This document shows positions 24,255-33,289 of a DNA stretch of 64,000 bases, piece after piece. The stretch's first letter is position 1, and the number at the start of each line of letters is the position of its first letter. A program made the position numbers and the translations under genes. The notes below the pieces were generated by a model. The model did no database searches. It had not been told where the DNA came from and saw only the letters and a program-made list of their open reading frames with translations. Origin of the DNA: Ectopseudomonas chengduensis (GTDB lineage: Bacteria; Pseudomonadota; Gammaproteobacteria; Pseudomonadales; Pseudomonadaceae); the NCBI RefSeq assembly GCF_015712065.1, contig NZ_JACFYZ010000005.1, positions 271,161-335,160 on the forward strand, written 5' to 3'.

Positions 24255-25787
24255 ATGAGTGCCACGCCAAAACCCTTGGTTCTGATCATCCTCGACGGCT
24301 TCGGTCACAGCGACAAACCCGAGTACAACGCCATCCACGCCGCCAGCACGCCGGTCTACGACCGCCTGCGCGCCACCTACCCGCACGGCCTGATCTCCGG
24401 CAGCGGTATGGACGTCGGCCTGCCGGACGGGCAGATGGGTAACTCCGAAGTCGGCCATATGAACCTCGGTGCCGGCCGCGTGGTGTACCAGGACTTCACC
24501 CGCGTGACCAAGGCGATTCGCGACGGCGAATTCTTCGATAACGCCACCATCAACCAGGCCGTCGACAAAGCAGTGGCCGCCGGCAAGGCCGTGCACATCC
24601 TCGGCCTGCTCTCCGATGGCGGCGTACACAGCCACCAGGATCACATCGTCGCCATGGCCGAACTGGCCGCCAAGCGCGGTGCCGATAAGATCTACCTGCA
24701 CGCTTTCCTCGACGGCCGCGACACACCGCCGAAAAGCGCGCAGCCGTCGATCGAGCTGCTCGATGCCGCCTTCGCCCGCCTCGGCAAGGGCCGCATCGCC
24801 AGCCTCACCGGCCGCTACTTCGCCATGGACCGCGACAACCGCTGGGATCGCGTCGAGCAGGCCTACCACCTGATCGTCGACGGCGCCGGCCAGTTCAACG
24901 CCGCCACCGCCGTGGCAGGCCTGCAGGCCGCCTACGAACGCGGCGAGAGCGACGAATTCGTCAAGGCCACCACCATCGGTACACCGGTGCAGGTGGAGGA
25001 TGGCGACGCCGTGGTGTTCATGAACTTCCGCGCCGACCGCGCCCGCGAGCTGACCCGCGCCTTCGTCGAGCCTGGTTTCAAGGAATTCGAGCGCAAGCGT
25101 GCACCGCAGGTCGGCTTCGTCATGCTCACCCAGTACGCGGCGAGCATCCCGGCCCCCAGTGCCTTCGCTCCGGAAGCCTTGACCAACGTGCTCGGCGAAT
25201 ACCTGGCGAAGAACGGCAAGACCCAGCTGCGCATCGCCGAAACCGAGAAATACGCCCACGTCACCTTCTTCTTCTCCGGCGGCCGCGAAGAGCCGTTCGA
25301 GGGCGAAGAACGCATCCTCATCCCCTCGCCAAACGTCGCCACCTACGACCTCAAACCGGAAATGAGCGCGCCGGAAGTCACCGACAGGATCGTCGATGCC
25401 ATCGAGAACCAGCGCTATGACGTGATCATCGTCAACTACGCCAACGGCGACATGGTCGGCCATACCGGCGTGTTCGAGGCGGCGGTCAAGGCCGTGGAAA
25501 CCCTCGACAGCTGCGTCGGCCGCATCACCGAGGCGCTGGCAAAGGTCGGCGGCGAAGCGCTGATCACCGCCGACCACGGCAACGTCGAGCAGATGGAAGA
25601 CGAGTGCACCGGCCAGGCGCACACTGCCCACACCTGCGAGCCGGTGCCGTTCATCTATGTCGGCAAACGCCCAGCGCGCATTCGCGAAGGTGGCGTGCTG
25701 GCCGACGTGGCGCCGACCCTGCTCAAGCTGATGGGCCTGGAACAACCGGCCGAGATGACCGGCAAGACCATCGTCGAGCTGCAATAA
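24255..25787 (+). CDS. gpmI: 2,3-bisphosphoglycerate-independent phosphoglycerate mutase
   Basis: GpmI interconverts 3- and 2-phosphoglycerate in glycolysis and gluconeogenesis using two Mn2+ ions. The 510-residue length is normal. Motifs: [12 protein letters not shown] at the start (metal Asp), [15 protein letters not shown] near residue 60 with the phosphoserine nucleophile, [11 protein letters not shown] near residue 150, [13 protein letters not shown] near residue 190, [12 protein letters not shown] near residue 400 and [10 protein letters not shown] near residue 440. ATG 24255 precedes [11 protein letters not shown]; an in-frame upstream extension is not typical of the family. It is divergent from yibN. 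Confidence 0.97.
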   Translation: MSATPKPLVLIILDGFGHSDKPEYNAIHAASTPVYDRLRATYPHGLISGSGMDVGLPDGQMGNSEVGHMNLGAGRVVYQDFTRVTKAIRDGEFFDNATINQAVDKAVAAGKAVHILGLLSDGGVHSHQDHIVAMAELAAKRGADKIYLHAFLDGRDTPPKSAQPSIELLDAAFARLGKGRIASLTGRYFAMDRDNRWDRVEQAYHLIVDGAGQFNAATAVAGLQAAYERGESDEFVKATTIGTPVQVEDGDAVVFMNFRADRARELTRAFVEPGFKEFERKRAPQVGFVMLTQYAASIPAPSAFAPEALTNVLGEYLAKNGKTQLRIAETEKYAHVTFFFSGGREEPFEGEERILIPSPNVATYDLKPEMSAPEVTDRIVDAIENQRYDVIIVNYANGDMVGHTGVFEAAVKAVETLDSCVGRITEALAKVGGEALITADHGNVEQMEDECTGQAHTAHTCEPVPFIYVGKRPARIREGGVLADVAPTLLKLMGLEQPAEMTGKTIVELQ

Positions 25788-25799
25788 GACGCAAGCATC

Positions 25800-25850
25800 G
25801 TAGCCCGGATGCAATCCGGGGAATCTCCCCCCGGATTGCATCCGGGCTAC
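25800..25850. repeat. Palindromic repeat (TAGCCCGGATGCAATCCGGG style)
   Basis: Two 22-bp complementary arms (GTAGCCCGGATGCAATCCGG) around a short loop, 13 bp after gpmI. Probably forms the 3' hairpin of the gpmI transcript. Confidence 0.85.
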
Positions 25851-25952
25851 GCGTCACGTTCGCTCTTCTAGCTGCTTGTGGCTTGCAGCTTGCCGCCGGT
25901 TTTTTAGGCATACTAAGCGCCATTCGCTACTCCGCCAGGTATCGCCCCGCCC

Positions 25953-27200
25953 ATGCTTCGCATACTTGCCCTGATTCTGCTCAGCAGCCTGATCGCTCCG
26001 GCCATCGCCGATCAGCGCGCCGATACCCAGCGCCAGCTGGAAGCCGCGCGCCAGGACGTTGCCGAGCTGAAGAAGCTGCTGGAGAAACTGCAGCAGGAGA
26101 AATCCGGCGTGCAGCAGCAGCTGAAGAAGACCGAGACCGAGATGGGCGACCTGGAAAACCAGGTCAAGGAACTGCAGCGCGAGCTCAAGGGCAGCGAGCA
26201 GGAAATCCAGCGCCTGGATCAGGAGAAAAAAAAACTTCAGGGCGCGCGCAGTGAACAGCAACGGCTGATCGCTATCCAGGCCCGCGCGGCCTATCAGAGC
26301 GGCCGCCAGGAATACGTCAAGCTGCTGCTCAACCAGCAGAACCCGGAAAAATTCTCACGCACCCTCACCTACTACGACTACCTCAGCCAGGCGCGTCTCG
26401 AACAGCTCGCCGCGTTCAACGAGACCCTGCGCCAATTGGCCAACGTCGAGCAGGAAATAAACAGCCACCAAGCCCAGCTGCAGGCGCAGAAAGCGGGCCT
26501 GGATGAGCGCCACGCCAAGCTCGCCGAAGCGCGCAAGGAACGCCAGCAGGCCCTGGCCAAGCTCAACCGCGACTTCGCCACCCGTGATCAGCGACTCAAG
26601 GCGCGCCAGCAGGAACAAGCAGAGCTGGGTCGCGTACTGAAGACCATCGAAGAAACCCTGGCCCGCCAGGCGCGCGAGGCCGAAGAGGCGCGCAAGCGCG
26701 CCCTGGCCGCGCAGCAGGCAGAGCAGGCGCGGCCAGGCCAGCAGCCCAGCCAGCCAAGCGGCCCGTTGGTGACATCCGGTGCCGTCTACGGCGGGCCTTT
26801 CGCCAGCGCACGCGGCAAGTTGCCGTGGCCGGTCGATGGCCGATTGGTAGCACGCTACGGAACCCCTCGCGGCGGCGACGCTCGTACTAAGTGGGATGGC
26901 GTGTTGATCGGTGCGCCCGCTGGCAGTCAGGTACGCGCCGTGCATGGTGGTCGCGTGGTATTCGCCGACTGGTTGCGTGGCGCCGGTCTGTTGGTCATTC
27001 TCGACCATGGCAACGGTTATCTGAGCCTGTATGGCCACAACCAGAACCTGCTCAAGAATGCCGGAGACGTGGTAAAGGCCGGCGATCCCATCGCCACCGT
27101 AGGTAGCAGCGGTGGCCAGGAAACATCGGCACTGTACTTCGCCATTCGCCAGAACGGTCGCCCGAGTGACCCGGCACAGTGGTGCCGCGCGCAGGGATAA
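25953..27200 (+). CDS. envC: Murein hydrolase activator EnvC
   Basis: EnvC is recruited by FtsEX at the septum and activates the amidases AmiA/AmiB. The 415-residue protein has a signal peptide (about residues 1-19, LALILLSSLIAPAIA), a long coiled coil (about residues 25-270, heptads such as LKKLLEKLQQEKSGVQQQLKKT), an Arg/Gln/Ala-rich linker, and a C-terminal LytM domain (about residues 310-410). The LytM site is degenerate: TKWDG and ALYFAIR replace the H...D and HxH of true M23 peptidases, so it should activate rather than cut. A run of nine A residues lies at 26226-26234 (codons Glu-Lys-Lys-Lys). It precedes ctpA, as in PA5133/PA5134. Confidence 0.93.
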   Translation: MLRILALILLSSLIAPAIADQRADTQRQLEAARQDVAELKKLLEKLQQEKSGVQQQLKKTETEMGDLENQVKELQRELKGSEQEIQRLDQEKKKLQGARSEQQRLIAIQARAAYQSGRQEYVKLLLNQQNPEKFSRTLTYYDYLSQARLEQLAAFNETLRQLANVEQEINSHQAQLQAQKAGLDERHAKLAEARKERQQALAKLNRDFATRDQRLKARQQEQAELGRVLKTIEETLARQAREAEEARKRALAAQQAEQARPGQQPSQPSGPLVTSGAVYGGPFASARGKLPWPVDGRLVARYGTPRGGDARTKWDGVLIGAPAGSQVRAVHGGRVVFADWLRGAGLLVILDHGNGYLSLYGHNQNLLKNAGDVVKAGDPIATVGSSGGQETSALYFAIRQNGRPSDPAQWCRAQG

Positions 27201-27204
27201 CCAA

Positions 27205-27340
27205 GTTTTTGAAAAACGTAAGCGAGGCCGGCAAGACAAGGCAAAAACGGCCGAAGAAGCGCAATTTACGAGCTGTAAATGAGCATTCTGAGGCCGTTTT
27301 TAACGCAGTATTGCCAACGCAGGTAGTTTTTCAGCAGCCT
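27205..27340. repeat. Dispersed element, copy 1, with GTTTTT-type inverted ends
   Basis: Runs from GTTTTTGAAAAACGTAAGCG to GTAGTTTTTCAGCAGCCTG. It shares with the element at 32340 the internal blocks TTTACG-N2-CTGTAAATGAGCATT, GTTTTTAACGCAG and CAACGCAGGTAGTTTTTCA. The left end is degenerate. It occupies most of the envC-ctpA gap. Confidence 0.8.
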
Positions 27341-27378
27341 GGTGGCGCCTGCGCCTAATTTAACTAGGAGTTGTCTTC

Positions 27379-28695
27379 ATGTCTCATCGCTTCCGCCCCA
27401 CCTGCCTGGCCCTGGCCCTCGGGCTGCTGCTCGGCGCTCCAGCCCTGCACGCCGCCGAGCCTGCCCCCGCGCCGGCAGCGGCGGCAAGCGGCAAGGCTCC
27501 GTTGCCGCTGGATGATCTGCGCACCTTCGCCGAGGTGATGGACCGCATCAAGGCAGCCTACGTCGAGCCGGTGAGCGACAAGACCCTGCTGGAGAATGCC
27601 ATCAAGGGCATGCTCAGCAACCTCGACCCGCACTCGGCCTACCTCGAGCCGGAAGCCTTCGCCGAACTGCAGGAAAGCACCAGCGGCGAGTTCGGCGGCC
27701 TGGGCATCGAGGTCGGCATGGAGGATGGCTTCGTCAAGGTGGTCTCGCCCATCGACGATACGCCGGCATCGAAGGCCGGCATCCAGCCCGGCGACCTGAT
27801 CGTCAAGATCGACGGCCAGCCGACCAAGGGTCTGTCGATGATGGAAGCAGTGGACAAGATGCGCGGCAAGGCCGGTAGCACGATCGAGCTGACGCTGGTG
27901 CGTGATGGCGGTCGCCCGTTCGACCTGACCCTGACCCGCGCGGTGATCAAGGTGCGCAGCGTGAAGAGCCAGATGCTCGAAGACGGCTACGGCTATCTGC
28001 GTATCTCGCAATTCCAGGTCAATACCGGCGAAGAGGTCGGCAAGGCGCTGACCAAACTGCGCCAGGACAACGGCAACAAGAAACTGCGCGGCCTGGTCAT
28101 GGACCTGCGCAACAACCCGGGCGGCGTGCTGCAGGCAGCCGTGGAAGTCACCGACCACTTCCTCAAGAGCGGCCTGATCGTCTACACCGAAGGCCGCCTG
28201 GCCAATTCCGAACTGCGTTTCAACGCCGACCCGGCCGACGCCAGCGAAGGCGTACCGCTGGTGGTGCTGATCAATGGCGGCAGCGCCTCTGCTTCGGAGA
28301 TCGTCGCCGGTGCGCTGCAGGATCACAAACGCGCTGTACTGATGGGCACCGACAGCTTCGGCAAGGGTTCGGTACAGACCGTACTGCCGCTGAACAACGA
28401 CCGCGCGCTGAAGCTGACCACCGCCCTGTATTTCACGCCCAACGGCCGCTCGATCCAGGCTCAGGGCATCGTCCCGGACATCGAAGTGGCGCGCGCCAAG
28501 CTCACCCGCGAGCAGGACAGTGAAGGCATCAAGGAAGCCGACCTGCAGGGCCACCTGGGCAATGGCAACGGCGGCGCTGATCGCCCGAGCAAGGCTGCCC
28601 AGGCAGCACGCGCCGAGCGCCCGCAGGACGACGACTACCAGCTGAGCCAGGCCCTCAACCTGCTCAAGGGCCTGAGCGTTACACGCGGCAACTGA
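27379..28695 (+). CDS. ctpA: Carboxyl-terminal processing protease CtpA (S41)
   Basis: A 438-residue periplasmic S41 protease. Residues 1-24 form a signal peptide (LALALGLLLGAPALHAA). A PDZ domain spans about residues 95-175 (FGGLGIEVGMEDGFVKVVSPIDDTPASKAGIQPGDLIVKIDG). The S41 catalytic Ser is in NGGSASASEIVAGALQDHKRA near residue 305, with Lys in DSFGKGSVQTVLPL near residue 330. P. aeruginosa CtpA degrades peptidoglycan cross-link hydrolases with the adaptor LbcA; that role is by family. AGGAG precedes the ATG. It follows envC beyond the dispersed element and ends at a strong terminator. Confidence 0.94.
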   Translation: MSHRFRPTCLALALGLLLGAPALHAAEPAPAPAAAASGKAPLPLDDLRTFAEVMDRIKAAYVEPVSDKTLLENAIKGMLSNLDPHSAYLEPEAFAELQESTSGEFGGLGIEVGMEDGFVKVVSPIDDTPASKAGIQPGDLIVKIDGQPTKGLSMMEAVDKMRGKAGSTIELTLVRDGGRPFDLTLTRAVIKVRSVKSQMLEDGYGYLRISQFQVNTGEEVGKALTKLRQDNGNKKLRGLVMDLRNNPGGVLQAAVEVTDHFLKSGLIVYTEGRLANSELRFNADPADASEGVPLVVLINGGSASASEIVAGALQDHKRAVLMGTDSFGKGSVQTVLPLNNDRALKLTTALYFTPNGRSIQAQGIVPDIEVARAKLTREQDSEGIKEADLQGHLGNGNGGADRPSKAAQAARAERPQDDDYQLSQALNLLKGLSVTRGN

Positions 28696-28711
28696 GCCAG
28701 CAGGCCATACG

Positions 28712-28745
28712 AAAAAGCCCGGACAACTGTCCGGGCTTTTTCTTT
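28712..28745 (+). terminator. Rho-independent terminator of ctpA
   Basis: AAAAAGCCCGGACA / TGTCCGGGCTTTTT stem followed by CTTT. Confidence 0.93.
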
Positions 28746-28755
28746 GGCGAAGCCC

Positions 28756-28836
28756 GTAGGGTGCGCCGTGCGCACCTAGGCTGGCACCAGCGTCACGGCT
28801 GGTGCGCACGGCCTAGGCGGCACCGCGACACCCTAC
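28756..28836. repeat. Long palindromic repeat (GTAGGGTGCGCCG style)
   Basis: Starts GTAGGGTGCGCCGTGCGCAC and ends in CACCCTAC, with internal complementary CCTAGGC and GCACC/GGTGC blocks. It separates the convergent ctpA and the first binding-protein gene. Confidence 0.75.
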
Positions 28837-28840
28837 GGTT

Positions 28841-29596
28841 TTACAGATAGTTCTCGGTAATGTCGTCGATGAAGCCTTCGCTGCGCAGCTCATCCAGAGC
28901 CTTCTGCAGACGCTGCACCACCTCGTCCGGGGTATCCTTGTTCAGCGCCAGGTACAGCTCGGCATCCCTGAAACGCAGCACGGTATTGAGGCCGGTGACG
29001 TCTTCCTGCTTGGCCAGATAACGCCCCACCGGGTCGGTGGTGGCCCACAGGTCGATTTGCCCGCGCACCAGCTTCTTCACGTTCTCCTGGTCACGCAGGG
29101 CGTTGATCGGCTCCAGGCCCTGGCTCTCCAGATTCTGGCTGACCGCATCGTTCTTGTAGGCACCGATGCGATATTTGGCAGCGTCCTGCAGAGTCGACAC
29201 CTTGATGTCGTTACCCGGCGCGGCGAGCAACACCCAGCCGGTCTTGGCGATCGGGCCGACCCATTTGAACAGCGGCTTGCGCTCCTCGGTATAGGTGGTG
29301 GAGAACAGCCCGTAGTTGGGTTTTTCCAGCGTCAGGCGATAGAGGCGATCCCAGGGAAAACGCAGGGTCAGGGTGTAGTCGATGCCGGCACGCTTGAACA
29401 TCTCGCGCACGATGTCGGCACTGATGCCATCGATACCGTCGTCACGGGCGAAGTTCTTGTCGTCCACCGCCATGTTGAAGGGCGGGAAATTCTCGGTCAG
29501 CAGCACCACCTTGTAATCCTGGGGCAACTCCGCGTACGCGGAACCGCAGAGCATGAACAAGGTGACAAACAGGCTTTTCTTCAGAGTATTCAGCAT
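28841..29596 (-). CDS. Orphan periplasmic solute-binding protein (SBP_bac_3 type), copy 1
   Basis: A 251-residue secreted protein with signal peptide about residues 1-22 (SLFVTLFMLCGSAYA) and a family 3 solute-binding fold. Key stretches are VVLLTENFPPFNMAV, DGIDGISADIVREMFKRAGIDYTLTLRFPWDRLY, YRIGAYKNDAVS and GRYLAKQEDVTGLNTVLRF. The same fold and motifs recur in the next two genes (29730, 30570). No permease or ATPase is linked, so the proteins may serve a transporter elsewhere or act as sensors. Relatives occupy the same place in P. aeruginosa (PA5137-PA5139). ATG 29596 is used because the signal peptide begins there. Confidence 0.85.
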   Translation of the reverse strand: MLNTLKKSLFVTLFMLCGSAYAELPQDYKVVLLTENFPPFNMAVDDKNFARDDGIDGISADIVREMFKRAGIDYTLTLRFPWDRLYRLTLEKPNYGLFSTTYTEERKPLFKWVGPIAKTGWVLLAAPGNDIKVSTLQDAAKYRIGAYKNDAVSQNLESQGLEPINALRDQENVKKLVRGQIDLWATTDPVGRYLAKQEDVTGLNTVLRFRDAELYLALNKDTPDEVVQRLQKALDELRSEGFIDDITENYL

Positions 29597-29729
29597 AAGA
29601 CGTACCGCTCGCATGATTTTGGTTATGGCTAGCGACATCCTTGCATGGGCCTGAGCCCGGTCATTGGCACTCAGTGGCTTTGCCATCCATGGCAAGCGAC
29701 CGGCTCGTGGCCGGTCGCGTGTTCGGTGC

Positions 29730-30485
29730 TTACAGGTAGTTGTTCAGCGTCTCGTCGACAAAGCCTTCGGCGCGCATCTGATCCAGCGCTGCCTGTAGCT
29801 TGGCAACGATCTCGTCAGGCATTTCCTTGTTCAGCGCCAGGTAAAGCTCGGCACTGTCGAAGCGCAACACGGTGCGCAGACCGGAGATACCCTCCTGCTT
29901 GGCCAGGTAGCGGCCGGCAGGATCACCGGTGGCCCATAGATCGATCTGCCCGGCCATCAGCTTGCGGGCATTTTCCTGGTCACGCAATGAGGTGCTGTGC
30001 TCCACACCCTTGTCGACCAGATACTCGGAGATGGCGTCGCCCTTGTAGGCCCCAATGCGATACTGCTTGGCCTCATCCAGGCTGGCCAGGTTGATCGAAC
30101 TGTCACCCTTGGCCAGCATTACCCAGTCATCAGGACCGATCGGGCCAACCCACTTGAACAGTTGCTCACGCTCCGGCAGGCGCGCGGTGACGAACACGCC
30201 GTAGTTCGGTTTTTCCAGGGCCAGCTTGTAGATACGATCCCAGGGGAAACGCAGGGTCAGGCTGTACTTGACCCCGGCACGCTTGAACATCTCTCTGACC
30301 ACATCCACGGCGATGCCATCGATATTGTCTTCCTGAGCGAAGTTCTTGCCGTTGATCGCCATGTTGTAAGGCGGGAAATTCTCGGTCAGCAGGACCACGC
30401 TGTAGTTCGGGTCCACTTCGGCGCGCACCGCGCCAGCGAGCACCATAAGGGTGCCAGCGAACGCGATTAGCAGACGTTTGAACAT
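29730..30485 (-). CDS. Orphan periplasmic solute-binding protein (SBP_bac_3 type), copy 2
   Basis: A 251-residue paralogue of the preceding protein: signal peptide about residues 1-22 (LIAFAGTLMVLAGAVRA), VVLLTENFPPYNMAI, DGIAVDVVREMFKRAGVKYSLTLRFPWDRIYKLALEKPNYGVF, KQYRIGAYKGDAIS and LYLALNKEMPDEIVAKLQAALDQMRAEGFVDETLNNYL. By eye it is closer to copy 1 than to copy 3. Each gene has its own gap and a possible own promoter: the gap to copy 1 carries a hairpin, GCGACCGGC-TCGTG-GCCGGTCGC, at 29696-29718 without a T-run. The ligand is unknown; an amino acid is the usual ligand for this family. Confidence 0.85.
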   Translation of the reverse strand: MFKRLLIAFAGTLMVLAGAVRAEVDPNYSVVLLTENFPPYNMAINGKNFAQEDNIDGIAVDVVREMFKRAGVKYSLTLRFPWDRIYKLALEKPNYGVFVTARLPEREQLFKWVGPIGPDDWVMLAKGDSSINLASLDEAKQYRIGAYKGDAISEYLVDKGVEHSTSLRDQENARKLMAGQIDLWATGDPAGRYLAKQEGISGLRTVLRFDSAELYLALNKEMPDEIVAKLQAALDQMRAEGFVDETLNNYL

Positions 30486-30569
30486 GACATTTCTCTTTCT
30501 ATGAAAAGGCAGACCACCTCAGGATAACCGCCACGCCCTCCCCGGCCCAGCGATTACTGGCAGTGTGCC

Positions 30570-31304
30570 TCAGTAGCGCGCCTCGATACTCCTCAACGCA
30601 CCCTCGGCCCGCAGCGAGTCCAGTGCACTTTGCAACTTCTGCACCAGCTCGTCAGGAGTCTGCAGGTTGAGCGCCAGGTAGAGATCGGCAGTGTGCAGAT
30701 TCTGCACCACCTTGAGATTCTCCAGGCCCTCCTGGCGCGCGACGAAACGCCCCGCCTGATTGGAGGTAACCCATAAATCGATCTGGCCCCTTTCCAGCTT
30801 CTTGACGTTCTCGCTGTCACGCAATGCCGTCTGTACCTCCAGACCACGATCGAGCAGGAACTGGGTCTTGGCATCACCTTTATAGCCACCGATACGGTAA
30901 CGCCGTGCATCGTCGAGACTGTTCAACTGGATCGAACTGTCACCCTTGCTGAATAGCACCCATTCGTTGCTGGCGATCGGCCCCACCCACTTGAACAGCC
31001 CTTCACGCTCTGCGGTACGCGCGGTGGAAAACAGCCCGTAGCCCGCATCGTCCAGCGTCTGCTGGTAAACACGCTGCCAGGGGAAGCGCAAGATCTGCTG
31101 GCACTGGACCTGAGCACGCTCGCACACCGCGCGCAGGATGTCCGAGCTGATGCCCGTCACGCCATCGTCACGGGCATAGTTGGTGCCGGCGACCGACATG
31201 TTGAAGGGGGGCAGATTCTCCGTGAGCAGCACCAGCGGTTCAGCGCGCGCGAGGCTGAGGCCACACGCCAGGGCCAGTATGGTCACGAATCGAAGAAGGA
31301 ACAT
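30570..31304 (-). CDS. Orphan periplasmic solute-binding protein (SBP_bac_3 type), copy 3
   Basis: A 244-residue third paralogue, the most divergent of the set: signal peptide about residues 1-20 (FVTILALACGLSLARA), VLLTENLPPFNMSVAG, DGVTGISSDILRAVCERAQVQCQQILRFPWQRVYQQTL, RRYRIGGYKGDAKTQFLLDRG and LYLALNLQTPDELVQKLQSALDSL. It carries two cysteines (in AVCERAQVQCQQ) near residue 57 that the other copies lack, which could form a disulphide. ATG 31304 places the signal peptide correctly. No transporter subunits are linked. Confidence 0.85.
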   Translation of the reverse strand: MFLLRFVTILALACGLSLARAEPLVLLTENLPPFNMSVAGTNYARDDGVTGISSDILRAVCERAQVQCQQILRFPWQRVYQQTLDDAGYGLFSTARTAEREGLFKWVGPIASNEWVLFSKGDSSIQLNSLDDARRYRIGGYKGDAKTQFLLDRGLEVQTALRDSENVKKLERGQIDLWVTSNQAGRFVARQEGLENLKVVQNLHTADLYLALNLQTPDELVQKLQSALDSLRAEGALRSIEARY

Positions 31305-31491
31305 GGGGACTCCGTGTCGGAAAGTTCGGCAAGGGAATGCCATCCGCCAGAAGCAGAGGCATAGGATTCAGGAATGGCGGGAGATTTTAGCCGCATCGCT
31401 GGCACTTTGCCGTCGACTCGCCCGCAGCTTTCGTTACCGGCTCTGTCGAGCGATCAACGGGCCACGAGCGTGGCCCGAACAGGCCGGAGCC

Positions 31492-32262
31492 TTAGCGCAC
31501 CACGATACCGCGACTGGCCAAATAGGCCTTGGCTTCCGGCACGGTGTACTCGCCGAAGTGGAAGATGCTCGCGGCCAGCACGGCATCGGCCTTGCCTTCG
31601 AGGATGCCGTCGGCCAGGTGCTGCAGGTTACCGACGCCACCAGAGGCGATCACCGGCACGCGCACGGCCTCGCTGATGGCGCGGGTCACACCGAGGTCGT
31701 AACCGCTCTTCACACCGTCCTGATCCATGCTGGTCAGCAGGATCTCACCGGCGCCCAGGTCTTCCATCTTGCGCGCCCACGCCACGGCATCCAGGCCGGT
31801 CGGCTTGCGCCCGCCATGGGTGAAGATCTCCCAGCGGCCCGGCTCACCCGGCGCAGACACACGCTTGGCGTCGATGGCGACGACGATGCACTGCGAGCCG
31901 AAACGCGCGGCAGCCTCGCCGACGAACTCGGGATTGAACACCGCAGCGGTGTTGATCGACACCTTGTCGGCGCCGGCATTGAGCAGGTTGCGAATGTCCT
32001 GCACCGTACGCACGCCGCCACCGACGGTCAGCGGGATGAACACCTGGCTGGCCATGCGCTCGACGGTGTGCAGGGTGGTGTCGCGGCCATCGACGCTGGC
32101 GGTAATGTCGAGGAAGGTGATCTCGTCGGCGCCCTGCTCATCGTAGCGGCGAGCGATCTCCACCGGATCACCGGCGTCGCGGATGTTCTCGAACTTGACG
32201 CCCTTGACCACGCGGCCGTTGTCCACGTCGAGGCAGGGGATAATGCGTTTAGCCAGTGCCAT
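31492..32262 (-). CDS. hisF: Imidazole glycerol phosphate synthase subunit HisF
   Basis: HisF is the cyclase half of IGP synthase, using ammonia from HisH to make IGP and AICAR. The 256-residue (beta/alpha)8 barrel has [24 protein letters not shown] with catalytic Asp11, [15 protein letters not shown] near residue 82, catalytic Asp in [14 protein letters not shown] near residue 130, and [15 protein letters not shown] near residue 200. GGGAG is 6 bp before the ATG. A palindromic repeat begins one base beyond that ribosome site, and hisF is separated from hisA by about 250 bp of repeats. Confidence 0.97.
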   Translation of the reverse strand: MALAKRIIPCLDVDNGRVVKGVKFENIRDAGDPVEIARRYDEQGADEITFLDITASVDGRDTTLHTVERMASQVFIPLTVGGGVRTVQDIRNLLNAGADKVSINTAAVFNPEFVGEAAARFGSQCIVVAIDAKRVSAPGEPGRWEIFTHGGRKPTGLDAVAWARKMEDLGAGEILLTSMDQDGVKSGYDLGVTRAISEAVRVPVIASGGVGNLQHLADGILEGKADAVLAASIFHFGEYTVPEAKAYLASRGIVVR

Positions 32263-32273
32263 ACGGAGCTCCC

Positions 32274-32336
32274 GTAGGGTGGGTGCAACCCACCGATAAA
32301 GATTGCGTCAATTGCGGCGGGTTTCACCCGCCCTAC
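32274..32336. repeat. Palindromic repeat (GTAGGGTGGGTGCAACCCACC style)
   Basis: GTAGGGTGGGTGCAACCCACC at one end and GGCGGGTTTCACCCGCCCTAC at the other. The two halves differ, as if the element were a hybrid of the GTAGGGTGGG and GTAGGGCGGG types. It lies directly upstream of the hisF ribosome site. Confidence 0.8.
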
Positions 32337-32339
32337 GGC

Positions 32340-32518
32340 TTAACAGGCCGTTGAAAAACGTAGGCGAGGCAGCCAGTGCAATACCGATGGCGGCCCCACA
32401 AAAACAGCCGAAAAAGCGCAGTTTACGTGTTGTAAATGAGCATTTTGATCGGACTCGCGCACGAGGCTGTTTTTAACGCAGCAATGGCAACGCAGGTAGT
32501 TTTTCAACAGCCTGTTAA
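32340..32518. repeat. Dispersed MITE-like element, copy 2, with 20-bp terminal inverted repeats
   Basis: The left end is TTAACAGGCCGTTGAAAAAC and the complement of the right end is TTAACAGGCTGTTGAAAAAC, 19 of 20 identical, bounding 179 bp with no coding capacity. It shares internal blocks with copy 1 at 27205. Its right end supplies the TAA stop of hisA. Confidence 0.85.
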
Positions 32519-33252
32519 CCCTTGAAGCTGTCGCAGAAGCTCTGCGCCTCGGCCACATCCAGGGTGCCTTCGTAGATCGCGCGGCCGGTGATGGCGCCGA
32601 TGATGCCGGGCGAGCGCGCCAACAGCAGCTTCTCGATATCGCCGAGGTTGTGGATGCCGCCGGAGGCGATCACCGGAATGCGGCTGGCAGCGGCCAACGC
32701 GGCGGTGGCTTCGACGTTGCAGCCCTGCATCATGCCGTCTTTGGCGATGTCGGTATAAACGATGGCAGACACGCCATCGGCCTCGAAGCGCTTGGCCAGA
32801 TCGGTAGCCTGCACGCTGGACACTTCCGCCCAGCCGTCGGTGGCGACGAAACCGTCCTTGGCGTCCAGGCCGACGATGACCTTGCCGGGGAAGGCCTTGC
32901 ACGCCTCGGTGACGAACTCCGGCTCTTTCACGGCCTTGGTGCCGATGATCACGTAGCTGACGCCAGCCCGCACGTAGTGCTCGATGGTTTCCAGGGTACG
33001 GATGCCGCCGCCGATCTGGATCGGCAGGGTCGGGTAGCGCTTGGCGATGGCGGTGACCACTTCGCCGTTGACCGGCTGCCCTTCGAATGCGCCGTTCAGG
33101 TCGACCAGATGCAGACGACGGCAGCCACCCTCGACCCATTTGGCAGCCATGCTCACCGGGTCATCGGAAAACACCGTGGAGTCTTCCATACGGCCCTGAC
33201 GCAGACGCACGCAGGCGCCGTCCTTCAGATCGATAGCGGGGATAATCAGCAT
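32515..33252 (-). CDS. hisA: ProFAR isomerase HisA
   Basis: HisA isomerises ProFAR to PRFAR in histidine synthesis. The 245-residue barrel begins [20 protein letters not shown] with catalytic Asp8, has [16 protein letters not shown] near residue 82, catalytic Asp in [15 protein letters not shown] near residue 130, and [15 protein letters not shown] near residue 175. It follows DUF2164 and hisH on the same strand. The last two codons before TAA adjoin the inverted end of the dispersed element, so the insertion happened exactly at the stop codon. Confidence 0.97.
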   Translation of the reverse strand: MLIIPAIDLKDGACVRLRQGRMEDSTVFSDDPVSMAAKWVEGGCRRLHLVDLNGAFEGQPVNGEVVTAIAKRYPTLPIQIGGGIRTLETIEHYVRAGVSYVIIGTKAVKEPEFVTEACKAFPGKVIVGLDAKDGFVATDGWAEVSSVQATDLAKRFEADGVSAIVYTDIAKDGMMQGCNVEATAALAAASRIPVIASGGIHNLGDIEKLLLARSPGIIGAITGRAIYEGTLDVAEAQSFCDSFKG

Positions 33253-33289
33253 CGGTTGAACCTGCTCAAGTTTGAATTCGGTAAGGCGC

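Noticed and set aside
29696..29718. Terminator between the second and first binding-protein genes
   Set aside because: The GCGACCGGC hairpin has no T-run on the transcribed strand, so I mention it only as a hairpin.
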